A stretch of DNA of 64,000 nucleotides, taken from contig JASANG010001452.1 of the NCBI GenBank assembly GCA_030248215.1, positions 62,001 to 126,000 of the forward strand, read 5' to 3'. Below the pieces are notes generated by a model. The model had not been told where the DNA came from. It made no database searches and saw nothing but the letters and a program-made list of their open reading frames with translations. The stretch is from Enoplolaimus lenunculus. Lineage: Eukaryota; Nematoda; Enoplea; Enoplida; Thoracostomopsidae. Shown here in pieces: positions 44,076 to 57,081 of the stretch. Made by a program: the position numbers and the translations under genes. Positions within the stretch are counted from its first letter, which is position 1; each line of letters starts with the position of its first letter.

Positions 44076-46826
44076 GCCGATTGGCCTACGACATATATAC
44101 CACAGTTTGTTATCCGCCAACGTGATCTTTAGTTTTATGCCAGACTAAAAGGCAAAAATCATAAACAATTTCGTATGACATAAAGTATGAATTTTTTCAA
44201 AGTTGTACTGTCTTAACTGCGTATAGCACCTATCGCCAGTTTGTAATAAGTAAACAATCAACGAAATGATGCAGTTGCTGATATAAAAAATGTATTCAAT
44301 TTCAAAGCTCTCTATTTGGCGGTGGGCATGGTACATGAGTTATCACCAATTAGTGATCAGTGGTTTTATTTTCTATGTAAGCGTGTAAACCAATAATTCG
44401 CCTCAGCTAGCGCTGCGAGCGACAAATTTTTTGTACCTCTAGGTTGAAATTTTAAGGCATTATTTCCTAAACCTAATCATAACTATTATATAAGCCTGAG
44501 CATAAGCGTAAATGTTTGAGGTAAGCGTACAAGCGCCCATCATTGTTACTGTGCCGTGGACATCTGCCTCATCTCACCTCTCTTGAAATGCTTCTGACGT
44601 ACCTGTCTAGTTTTGTATTTTATATGTCACGCCAGCGTGAAAAATTTCAAACTCAACAAGTAAAAATGCTTTTACCTAAAAGAAAAACCCCGCACATTTA
44701 GTATCATTACAAAAGTCGTTTAATTTGCGTGACCATAGAGTAAATTTTCATCAACTATTTTTATTCTTACGGCATAAAGTTTAATATTTAATAAATACAT
44801 TTTTGGGGTTTGGCAAAATATTACCATAAAATTTTACAAGCCTTCAATAAAAAGAAGTTGGCTACTATACTTTATATATACCGGGTCCACAGCGAAAGGA
44901 TCGCCAACGAGGCTCAGCCGCCCTCTTGGAAAATTTTGACCACGTAGAAAATTTTCATCCTTGCTTGTATGCCATCGAGTACCCTTGTATGCCCTTCCTG
45001 AAACTTTTTTCAAGTTTCTTAGCAAGGTGAGCTGGCTACAAGCATGCTTTGTACACGGTGGACTTAATAAGTGCACGTTGTCCCCCAAACTGCGCAACAG
45101 GAAGCTTTTATGCTCACTAGGTAATCTGTCTGTATGATGCGGAATAAACCATAAAACTTGCGTACACCAGAAACTTTTCCAGTGGAAACACTGTAGTTTG
45201 GTAATTTGTGTAAATATATTTGTCAAAAACTCTTACGGTTTGCATTTAACAATTTTACTATGTTCGCGTAGTAAACGTGCGCGCCAACCAAGTCAGCCGC
45301 TGGGGTACCTAAGCGGAGCCCACAAATCCAGTGGTGGATCCAGAAATTTCTGGTTTACGGGTGCACAAGTGGAAAATGTTAAGGTTTGGCACAGTTCATA
45401 CATTTTTACGCATATAAAAACAGCCGCAAGTCACATACACACACTGGCCCATGTAAAGAACACGTCCCTCCCAATTTCCTGAGTAATATCCCAATTTCCC
45501 AAAATACTTCTTAGCGAGTTGCAGTTCGAACGTAAATTATGATTAGTGCTTACAGTTTACTCTAAGAGGTCAACGGTTAACTTATACTGATATCGCAATA
45601 ACTTTTGTAGTCGAAACGATTAGGTGAAACCTCTGTTCCCAACTTAAGTTAGAAAACGAGCAGTAAAGTTCTTTCCATAATTAATGTTCAGGATTCATAA
45701 TTTTAATGGTGTAACCAGTAAAGCTTAACAGTGCCGGAAAACACACAACCCAGTTTAGAATTGAACAAATCGGTGCCCGAACGTATTTATAAAACAAAAA
45801 TCACTGGCCGTGTGTACGCTACATCGACTGATAAGAAAGCGACGCGAATTTGCCGCCAAGCAGTGAAGATTTTTCGAGGAAAAATTTAACGACGAAAGCA
45901 TCTATACAATCATATCACGATTTGCGCTCATATCATGAGGCCAAAAAGCTCTAGGGCCCCGCACCAATGTTGGCATGGGGTCGGGTACGACGACTCTCGT
46001 GACAATCGAATACTATGTTGTCCAACTTTTTCAGTATCTGTCCGCTCTAGCGGTGACACCTATATGGATGTGCCTTACTTAAGTACCACAGCCAATCACC
46101 TCCTGAAAACAGTGCGTTTTATTTATGTTTATTTACCTGAAATTATTGCTCAATTTAATAAGCACAAGCCAGTTGCGATTTGAACATGCTAAGGGAAGCA
46201 TAAAATTTTTTAGGAGGCACGCGAGAAAAAAAATACGACTTCTACAAGCGGGCTTAAACTTTTCTACAATTGTTGTAAAAAATTTTCGTGGTGCTAAGTT
46301 TTAACACAAGGTGAGTCCGCTGGCCTCCACTTGGCTAACTGACGTGAGTTTCGTAAACTATTTGAACGTTCTTTTACTCAAAACAAGAGCACTAGCTGTG
46401 TTCAGGTGCGTATATTAACTCATTCCCTCAACAGCCAGATATACCCAGAATTATAAAACGACGTGGGACGACAGCTAAAGATAATCAGATAAGAAAGCGA
46501 GGCAAGTTTGCTTGAACCACTACAGAATAAATTAAATTGACACACGTTTAGCATATCATTTTCAGCCGTGCACACTTTTCTTTGCGTTGAAGCAGTGGTA
46601 TTATTAAATTTTGTTTTGTACATCTTCCACGCATGTAATGTTAACGTTTAGACTTAATAGGCTTAGGCTTAACTTGAAGTAAACCTTTTTAAACACGATA
46701 TGCTGAAAATTTTTTCGAATTATTTTTAAAATTTGACCCGCTTGCTTTTTGAGCATCGTTTGATTTGCAGCTAATGCTAACATAGCCTGTTTGAAAACAG
46801 TACTGCTACAACTCATAGGTGCCAAG

Positions 46827-47193
46827 GTGTAACAGGATATACGTTTCCTGTAAAAATCGGCATCCGTTTCCGTTCTAAAAATACCAAAAATTCGTTTATT
46901 TTTACGTTAAAATTGATTATAAATTACGTAAATTTCTTGCAAATTTTCATTACAGATGTGCTGCAAGTGTCCGAACTGAATCAAAAAATACGATATTCAT
47001 CCATAATCTTAAAAATTTCGGTGCATCCGCCATTTTTTCTTCAGAAAGCCTGGTGAACATATAGACGTCTCAATTGTGTTGGTAGAAAAATAAATTTTTC
47101 AAATTCATATACTTCAGTATCCGTTTTCCGTTTCCGTTAATTCGATCGCTTTCCGTTTCCGTTATATTTACTATCCGTTTACACCCTGACAGG
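46827..47193. mobile_element. MITE-like element rich in CCGTTTCC motifs
   Basis: AGGTGTAACAGGATA at the left is matched by inverted TATCCGTTTACACCCTGA at the right. The interior has several TATCCGTTTCCGTT repeats near both ends. The ends resemble AGGGTGTAAACGGATA-type hAT MITEs, but I cannot define the target duplication. Confidence 0.5.
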
Positions 47194-50100
47194 TGTTACA
47201 CTGAAATTGCGACTACTGAGCTCGAATATATAATTTTGTTCAGCAAACACGCTAAGCAGTTGCGATTTATGTTGCTACTCTAGCTTCAGCTTGTTTTGAT
47301 ATTTTAACATTTTATGAGACATTTAAAATATTTGAACATAATTAAATTATAACCCTTGTCTAGCTGTAACCCATGTCAGAGTAGGTAGGGTTAATAGATG
47401 ATAATTTTTGAAGCTCGGCATTTACTTACCGGAGTTAAAGAAGAGATACATATCGCTACTTTGAAAAGGTTTAGGAACATTTGGCTTCTAGCGGTTAATA
47501 TATGTGTTCTTGCTCGTTTCCTTCTTTGCAAAACCTTTAGCTGAGGCATACGCTCTTTCGAAAAGAAATCCTGGCTACATTTCACCTAGTTTTTGATTTT
47601 TCAGTTCTCTTTTTGTGTCTACAGCATCAATTGTAACGCGTGAGAGCCACTAAGCAGCTTTCATAAAATTTTGGAGTGACTGCCATCGATTTTTACGGGT
47701 ATTGGGTTGTTACCGTCTGTACAATTTTAAAAAGTACGTTCGTTAACTCCACTTTAATACTATTTTAACCCCTCCTTAGTAGGCATAACAGTCAAAACTT
47801 TTTGACACCCGTTAAAAGCAGCGTTCACGCAATCACTTGGTCAGCTTGGAACATTTTGTGTCCATGTTGTGATTTGACATCAACACGAATTCTGGTGATC
47901 TTAACAGCGGGTATGTCGACAACATGTGAATGTCACAAGATATTAGCTTAGAAACCACTGTTCTCAAGTAATCACCAGACACAGACAGCTGCTATACGTT
48001 TAAATGACACCATGTGAGATTTATGCGATTGTAAGATGTTACGCAGGACAATGTAATTGGCGCGCACTAATAAAATGGAAATACCAAAGTACTGAATAAT
48101 TTCGTTGAATTAGCAACACGCGGGACGTAACCAAGGGGGAAGGCAGGAAGGGCTCATCTCTCCTGAAAATTTTTTGGCCCCACTAGAAAATTCTCAACCT
48201 TGCTTGTAAGTCATTGATAACCCTTGTATGCCTCTGCTGAAAACTTTTTAGCCCCCCAGCAAGGTGAGCTGGATACGGGCTTGAAACTACGTTTCTGTTT
48301 TCAACGGAAATTTTCCATAATTATAATAGTAAATATAAAAATTCAAATTCCACTATCGTATGATATATAACAGGACAATTTGGCTATGTTTCGTCCAGGC
48401 ATACAGACACTTGGAAACACATCATGTCAAAGTGATATTTATCCACAGGCAATATGTGAAATATCACATGATACTGCAGTACAAAAGCAACTATCACATC
48501 TTAACAGCAGACAACTAAAGTTTTGTGAAATTTATAGTGGATTAACGTGCAAACAAACTAAACAAAACGTTACCAGCCATTGGTTTTTGCAGAGCTACAC
48601 GTTACCCGCGGGTACCCGCAAGTAACGCACGTACGGGTAAGAAAATTTTGGCGCGGCTATACCCGCGTGCAAATGGGTAAAAGTTTGTGAATCTTTACCC
48701 GCCTGAAATTTTCGTAAGAAAGTTGAAACCAGATAATGCAGAAAAACTTGTAGCCAATCAGAAAAGGGTATTTGCATCAGCTAAATTGTATTTCAGTATT
48801 GCATTAATGTAGAAACCAATCAATAGGTGTGCACTTGTAGCACAGAAAAAACTACGCCGTGGGCTAGCCCAAGTCGTAATTCCGCCTTGGACTAGTCCAA
48901 TTCGGAATTAGGCTGAATTACGGCTTCCGCTACGAGATATATTACACTCCTGAAATGTGCGCTTAAATCGAAAAATATTTGTGTCGCTTTGAAAGGCAGC
49001 AACAATAGAAGAAGAAAAATAAGGTCACCTGTGGGTAAAAAATAAAATTTCCAGGAGAAAAATGAAAATTTCGCGCGTAAAACGCAACGCGGATAATATT
49101 CTTCACCCACTCACACATCTGGTTTTTTGTTCTAACTAATTGTGTTCCAAGCTGCCCCAGTTACAACGTGAACCAGTATGAGGTTAACGCAAAGTTAGCG
49201 TTTATATATTTATATCTATAACGCTTAAGGTTATACAGCAGATGCTGAAAAGGAGTGTTGATGAACTTCTTAAATCAATCTTGCGAGTCTCAATTTCTGC
49301 TTAAAAAGTCATTTTATTTAGAAATAAATTTCGTTACGCTCGGTAAGATTAAAAAATCTGACTTTAAAAAAGTAGGTTATTGAAAAATTTAAAAGGTCAA
49401 GAGTACCGTGACAGGCCAATAATACACAAAGGAGGACAGGCACTTGACATTGTGATCCCTCGGATTCGGACCGTTGGGCCAAAAATTAGCGGTACAAATG
49501 TTACGATTGAATTCCTAAAAGTTCTTAGTGAACGTTTATTCTATATTTCCAACGGACACCGATGCCGTTGTATATCGAACGATATTGACTATAAAGTTTT
49601 TATCACGTTTCAAAGGCAATAGAATAAATAAAATTAAAAACAAAACCGCGAACTGACTGAAATACTTGGTAAGCCCACACAATACTATGAGTGTGACGAA
49701 CATGTGCTAAGCGAGCGCTAGTAGAAGAGGTATTATAAAATGACTAAACTTCAACAGTGAAGTATAAACTTTTCTTAGCGAAAATACCACAATTTCCGGT
49801 AAAATTTATATTTTAAAAGCTTGAAGAAACTGACGATTTAATACCAGTAAGCATGGACGTAGTCAACATTTCGGTTTAAACATGAACACTGAAAAGTTTT
49901 CACAAACAGATTCATAAACCTTTTGCGTATGTGTTTTCAAACGACTTTAAACAAGTACTTTCGAGCTGAAAACATAATTTTAAGCAAGCATTTGATTGGC
50001 CTACTAAATAGTGATATTCAAGCAGAGCCCCGTACATGGATCTAGACAGGATTTTGGTTTTGGGAAGAACCGTGTCAAATACTTCAGCTTCAGCATATTG

Positions 50101-50712
50101 GCTTCTGTTTCTAGTTGATCTGTCTCGACTAGCGTTCAGTTGTTGGCAAAATTAAATTTGTCTGTTATTGGAGGGGAACGGGAATATGAACCCCGTGCTC
50201 CCCGTATGGCTACGCCCTGGCTCCGACCGTCCTGTGACAACCGCTCTCGGATTGATTCAAGCGGATTGATTCAAGTGATATTTAGATACGGTGTCGTAAA
50301 TTAGAACAAAATATTGTTATTGTAATACCAACAAACAATAACAAAGCATCAATGATTTGCACGGTAGCTAATGGGGTCACATAGTGTCCGCTTACGCTTT
50401 AGACAATGCAAAATTGGAATATTTTGTGAAGTGTAGTCTTAGGTTTTGCTTTAACATATATTTTAAGGTCCTTGCTAATGACAAGGACTTGCTCACTGAA
50501 AGATAGGGAGCCTTGTGTTGTGGATTTAAAGACTGTGAGCATTCCTTAGGTTGACGCTTGGTCAGGCTTAGGTTTCAGGCTTAAGCTTTTAGGCGTACGC
50601 TTAGTTGGCAGGTCCCTATAATTATCATGGGCATCTTTTGCAGTAGAGTTTTAGTTGGACCATTTACTCAAAAGTTTTACATGAACTGTGGCCCTGAATT
50701 TTAAAACGTTCA

Positions 50713-51093
50713 GATAAGGGATCGACCGGATCCGAGATCCAGATCCGGGCCGGATCTCTGCAGTTTTTAAAATCCAGATCCGGTAAAATAAACTACCGGA
50801 TCTCCGGATCCGAAATTTGATATACAAACAAAAACATACCAAAATTGGTGTATGTATTTCAACTACGCGTACGTACTCTAATAAGCACTGCGTGAGCATT
50901 AATGCTTTTGTTGACTAATTTTGCGAAAGAATCAGTTGAACGTTTTCTATTTTATATACGTTAGGTATTGAAAAATTATCCAGCTAGTAAGATGCGGATC
51001 CGGATTCGGATCCGGGCCGGATCTCAATTTTAAGATCCGGATCCGGATTCGGATCCGATAAATGCAAAATTTTGGATCCGATCGTTCCCTAGT
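50713..51093. mobile_element. Foldback element rich in GGATCCGG motifs
   Basis: The arms are packed with GGATCCGGAT-type palindromic units. The left end AGGGATCGACCGGATCC and the right end GGATCCGATCGTTCCCT are inverted. The AT-rich middle (50815-50990) has no repeats. The high density of GATC sites is limited to this element. Confidence 0.6.
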
Positions 51094-53100
51094 TCAGGTA
51101 TGCAAATACCACGGTTTTTATACAAAAGACTCTGTTGTTATTGTTATTTTTCGACAACTACATATTAATAATAAACAACGCAAACACAACATACTACATC
51201 ATCATTTTATACGCACTTGTTGAGCAATTAGCAATGTACCCATTTCCAACCTTTCAACCCGAAGTTTTCGTGGTTTGTTACACTTTTGAAGTGGAAAAAA
51301 TAAAACAACAACGACATAATTTTTTGCCAAACTGTTCAAATCACATGAATATACTAAGGGATGATAAAGGAGAATGCCATTCTCTTGCGGAATTTTTGGT
51401 CAAATAAGAAAAATACACCGACTTTGGATTAACAGGTTGTATCTTTGTGAATAAAAGTTTTCTTGTTCATTACGCTCATCCGCAAGGAACTTGGCATTAG
51501 TTTATGATGTATATGCCCTCACGAATTGAGATTCAGCCCACGCTTTTGCTTGTAATTCACGGAAAATACAAAACCAGGCCAAACCCTAATGGCACAACTA
51601 AACTAATTAAGCAAAAAGTTTTAATGACTACAAACGTATTTAAGGAAGGGGTGCATAAAGGACATAATTTAGAAAAATTCTTGAAGAAATGACAAAATAA
51701 AATATTTTTCCGCTTCCAATTAATAGATTTACCTAATTTCTCGCCCGCTGGTAAACTCCGTAATTGCAATTACGCCCCTGAGAGTCCGACCGAAATAACA
51801 TTCTGGTTGACGTCCATGTTCGTGATTACCTGCCAGGCAATGTTACTCGAATTATGGTTGATTATTAAACATAATTAGCAGTTCTTTTCCTGTCGCAACT
51901 CCTACATTTTGGTAAAAAGTCCAAATTTTGAAAAGGTACAATTTGCTTTATGGCTCTGAATTTATACAATTAAGCGGATACTAATGAACAACTTCAGAAA
52001 AATAGAGGCATACAGTTGTAAACATACGCAAGACTAAGCATAAATATATCAACAAATCAAATAATCCGCTTTGAAAACTAGCAGAGACAATTTTAAATAA
52101 AATCTATAAGACGATCAAAGACAAAACTCGGAACCTCATCGCAAAACCAATTACAAAGCTGAATAAAAGTTACCGAAACGTTAAAATCAGGATAAAGCCA
52201 AAGGTCGTGCGTAAGATTACTCCGGGTCCCTACCGCGACCGCAAAGAACATTGCGGACTGTGGACTCGTTAGATTAAAATTACCTTCGTTTTTCACAAAA
52301 TTAAGTAATGCTGACCTGGTCCAAAAGTGTCTACACGAAAGTTTCGCGAGCGATGCAAGCGAGACACGAGACGTATGATTTTGCATTCAAACTCCTCCAA
52401 AGCTTAACTGTTTTGGTGTCACTGGAGTGTCAAACGTTGACTTTGTGTACTAAAACGCTGGGCCGTTTTGCGCTGCCTGTCGGACCGGAAGGTTCGCAAG
52501 CGGTAAACACGGCTCTTAAAGTCCGTACCCGGGAACGGACAAAGACACGGCGCGGAGGGCCTCAAAAACGCCTCGATCACATAATTAAAACTGTTTATGA
52601 AAGGGCATGCGGGGATATTGCAATAAAATTTACGACCACGACAAAAGCTTTTGTCGGAAAGTGCCATGCATTCTATGGCGGCTAAGCTGCATGCTCGGTC
52701 AAAACTTTTACAGGAAAAGGTGAAAGTTTTTCTGCGGCTGCTAAACACTAATTCTTCTGCCCTCCTGATCAGTAACACAACAGTTTCAAAACCTACATAA
52801 GCTTATTACTCACGGCTGGTGATTTCGCGCAAGGAAATCACAAAACTGGAACTACGTAAGCTGATCAGCACTAAAAATAAGTAAGTGCAATAATTTTAGC
52901 ATAAACCGTGCTTAAAACTTTCAAAGTCGCGACAACGATTTTGATTTGAGAGGGTATTATGTAGAAGAAAATTTTTAGAGTTACAGTCCAGAAGGTTATT
53001 AAGCCAGCTAAACGTGTTTTTGTCTCTAAAAATTTCGGAATGAAACATATCCTTCTTATCCCCATCCTCTTGTATTCATTGCTAACCGTAGAGAGTGACA

Positions 53101-53142
53101 TAATAATAATAATAATAATAGTAATAATAATAATAATAATGA
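53101..53142. repeat. (AAT)n microsatellite
   Basis: About 13 AAT/TAA triplets with one G interruption. Confidence 0.9.
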
Positions 53143-56100
53143 ATGGACTTTCTGAATGAAAATTATTAATGATAATGCATATTTATGCTAGCTAGCTATG
53201 CTTGGGACAAGCCAGTACATCAGCTTGGAATGATATAACTTCCAAGAAACACTTTTTTTGCAAAACGAGGGCAGCGAATTATACAGCCTATTGATCCATA
53301 TTTAATTAATAGAGGCTTTAATTGTAAAGCCTGGAAAGGTACCGAAATTTTTGTTTCACTCTCAAAATTCATAAAAGGGTGCAGATTTCATACCACAGTA
53401 GTACATAGTGACGGATCCAGATATTTCAGACGATGTGACACCGAAGCTGACGCCCAAGCTTTTCAGAAATATACTAATTTGTAAAAATTCGTGCCATATT
53501 AAATTAAAAAAATGAAAATACAGGCCCGGAGCCAGCTCACTTTGCTGGGGGGCTACAACATGTTTCAGGAGGGGCATGCAAAGATTTACAACGACTTACA
53601 AGCAAGATTCAAAATATTCAAGGGAGCTCGCAAACTTCTTCCACAGGGGCTGAGCCCCCGTGGTCCTCCTCTGACAACGAAGTCGTATTGACCTTACAGA
53701 GTCAGTGCATACCTCAGCTTACAACTTTGCTACAGAGCAAGCGCTATGCTTCCTTTAGTTATCCGTCTGTGATCACAATTGAAAACTTTTTGAATATAAA
53801 AAGTCATATATTCATCAAAAATACCAACTTGTTGATTTAAATATTAATAGCATATGTCACACGTGAAGGCAGGGGCGTAGCCATATCAAAGAAAAAATAC
53901 CATGATGAAGCCCAAAGGGATTAATAAAATGAATGTATTCATGTTAATAAGATTATGTTGGAGGAGACAAAATAATTCGAAAACAAACTATAAATAATCG
54001 TTCTGGGTTCTCGCGTTGTCGTTAAACAAAATCCTATGTATTACGGCTGTGACCAACGAATATCTCTACAGACGGATCTGAGATATTCGCACAGGTCTTC
54101 GATGGCTGTGGGTCTAACAATATTCGTTGCGGGTCGCATGGATCAAAATTTTCCCGCTACATATATTCGCCATGCCAAGTTTGTGTAAATGCAAATTTGT
54201 TTAATTTTAAGGTTAAAATTTACAAGAACTATTCTTTTAATTTATATAGTTGAATGGTTTCAATCTTGATTTTCTGTCGTTTTTAGATGTCACTAAAACC
54301 TGTTAATTACTGCACTACACTCTTTCGTGCAGCGAAGGAACCCTGTGAAGACTCTGCTTTTCAACTCAGAAAATTTTGGTTCTGATTGAAAAGTTTTGTT
54401 CCGTTCATTTTCAACTCTAAACAATTTATGAATGTTACTTCTGATTTCATGTCGAGGGGGGTGGCATTTACCTCAGACCTTTCAAGAAAAATCAAAACTT
54501 CACGAATGTTCTAAGAATTCATTAAAATTTTCTAGTCAACAGAGGAGCGGTTATATCAAAATGCCAAGATCGGATTTATCCTCAGTTCGGCGCTGATACA
54601 GGAAAGACTGATCACATATGGCCTCTTGTTCCTCAACACTTGTAAGCATACTTCAGTTAGATTTCAGAAACCCAGCCATTGTCACATGCGTGCAAACGCT
54701 TACTGCCAATATTAAGAACGGACGTAATTGTTGAAATTTTGTACACCTTAAAGTTTTTCAATATGATTACAAGTTTAATTATAGTTGTGTACCCTCAATA
54801 GATGCCAGGATGGATTACATGCTTTTTGAGCACCTTTAACCCCAAATAAATCCACGTGTGCTAGGGAAACGGACAGAGCTCTATATTTGAAATTTGACCA
54901 TTGGGCAATTTGGCTTACTTTTGAAAACTGTGACCGGCAACCCAGCGAACAGGCTTTTAACGGATCGATACCAAACAAAAATGTTGTTTTGACAATTGTC
55001 ATTTAGCGTTTAGCTTCTGGCTAGCGTCGCTTGCGAGCTTTCGTTCACTATATATTGCAAGCCGCTGCCAGAAATTTGTGGATCCGCAACTGTGAGTGCA
55101 ACGTTTGCTCAAAGAGCAAACCACACGTGATTTGATTTAATCTTTTAAAATCAGATTTTTGATTCTAGATGTCACTGAGAATGTTGAACCATTTGTTTGA
55201 AAATAATTAAAAAACCAGCTCATAAAGTCATACAGGCATATGCTGTGTTGTAAAAGCTACACTTCAAAAAGACAATAAGCCTTATTGCCTTACATACACG
55301 GCGGACTTTAAGCATTTGTTGAGCTTACTCAGTCATGCGGCAAGGAAATGTTAACACGTAGCAGAGATGGTACGCGAAATATTAGAGCGGGACGAAAATT
55401 TTCAACTGCATGATTTCTTAATTCTACCGAATCATTATTCGGAACATAAAGGTTGATGATGTTTATAGATACAGCTTTGAGCCCAGGCATCCGGATTCAA
55501 GAGCGTCGTGGCTGTCATTCGACACCCCTAGAGAAATATACGGGAGTCGCCGACGCCCATAAAATTCCCCCCGGACTTAAGCTGTGTTGGAATTTGGAAC
55601 ATTTAAAGAAACAATGCGCTGGATTCTTCGTCGCAAGATTTTTTTAAATACTCTGTCTTTTCTTGACTCAGGTGTTTACCAAACATCAAATTCTTACCCA
55701 GACCAACTAAAACTAAAACTTCGAAGGACTCACAGTGTTCGGGTTTAGCTGTTGCACCACCATTCGCCACCCCCAGCAAAGATTATTTCCGCGTCGCTGC
55801 CTGTCAGCCTATCTGTTTAGCTGTGATTCGGTACTCGAAACAAACAGTAAAAACTTTAATGAATCGATATGTTTTCCGTTAATAAATGTTACAAAAATTT
55901 AACAGAGGTCCGAATCGAAGACACAGATTCTCATTTATTGTGACTTTGAGTAACATTCGAGCAGAACTTCGTTTCGTTTCAGATTTTCCACTGGAATGCT
56001 AAAAATCGGCCGAGGAAAACAACTCCCTAAACGTTATGCATAACACAAATTAATGCCAAAAACACATCCTTTATTGTAAAAGGTATCTGGAACTCAAAAT

Positions 56101-56315
56101 AAGTTTTAGAAACATGGGTACGAAACAAAAGGTCAAAAGGCAATCGCAGAAAACAGTAATAAACACGAATATGGGTCATTAATATTTAATCAACTACATA
56201 TATGTGCCGTAACTGTGTAGGCATCAGTAAAAGCAAACAGTTTTTAACTGTAAAAATATAATATGTCCAACTTGTTCGGTAATAAGCATATATTATAATC
56301 ATGGTAATTAAGCAT

Positions 56316-57081
56316 GCGGGGTTCACGGTATAACTGGGGCAATCGAGTGTAAGCATGTGAGACATGCTTGTCCTGGTGCATATGCAATAAATGTAATGCA
56401 CATTGTTTTTGTACGGTCGACACATATAGTCAACGAAAAATGCAGCTGGAGAGGTGGGCTGCGTGGCGCAGTGGTAACAGCGTCTGCCTGACACGCAGAA
56501 GGTCGCTAGTTCGAAACCACCCATAACCCGTTTTTCCAGCTACTTAGTTGAAAGGTCTGAAGTCCCGGTTCCTACCTAGACTGACATCGAGAACACGGTT
56601 TGTACGTTTTGCAACAGCAGGTAACATTTTGTGTGCACGTTAATCCGCTATCAAATTAAAAATATTTTAGTAATATGCTATCCTGATGTGACTTTTACTG
56701 TATTGTCCGTCAGTATCATGTGACATGTTTGAAAATATCTGTAAAGTTGTATTGAACCATCCTGACTGTCCTGTAGAATGCCACATGATACCAAACTTTG
56801 AAATTTGAATTATTCGTACTTTAGAAATGTATTTAGGGAAAATTTCCGTCGGAAACAAAAACATAGAAGCTTAATCAGCATTCCAAATTGTTTATTATCT
56901 TACTTCTAACTTTTTACTATTTTGTTAGTGCGCACAAATTACATTGCCCAGCATAATAGCATGTGATAGTTGGTAGTATTTTGGAATATCATGATATTCG
57001 CATTAACGTCCAGTTGTACCATAGACATATGGCAGCTTGTATACGAATTTCCGGCTGCCCCAGTTATAACGTGAACCCCGC
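56316..57081. mobile_element. MITE with GGGTTCACGTTATAAC ends, containing a SINE
   Basis: The left end GCGGGGTTCACGGTATAACT and the right end AGTTATAACGTGAACCCCGC are nearly perfect inverted repeats, with AAGCA flanking both sides. A tRNA-derived SINE (about 56453-56590) sits inside, which explains why this copy is about 190 bp longer than the one at 42391. Confidence 0.7.
56453..56590 (+). repeat. tRNA-derived SINE (Val-like head)
   Basis: The head reads TGCGTGGCGCAGTGGTAACA (A-box), then a five-pair anticodon stem TCTGC/GCAGA around CTGACAC (anticodon GAC in a Val frame), the variable bases AGGTC, and AGTTCGAAACC (B-box). The T-stem and acceptor stem do not pair properly, so it is not a working tRNA gene. 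The tail (CCAGCTACTTAGTTGAAAGG onward) recurs at 18487-18580, which shows it is an interspersed element. Confidence 0.65.

Noticed and set aside
49380-49622. Plus-strand 80-codon frame
   Set aside because: No similarity I recognise and no supporting signals; left out as chance.
52093-52778. Overlapping frames of 97-125 codons on both strands
   Set aside because: No recognised domain, no splice context, no codon bias that favours one strand.
56453-56525. Working tRNA-Val gene
   Set aside because: The T-stem and acceptor stem do not pair, and the same tail follows a decayed copy elsewhere, so it is a SINE head.
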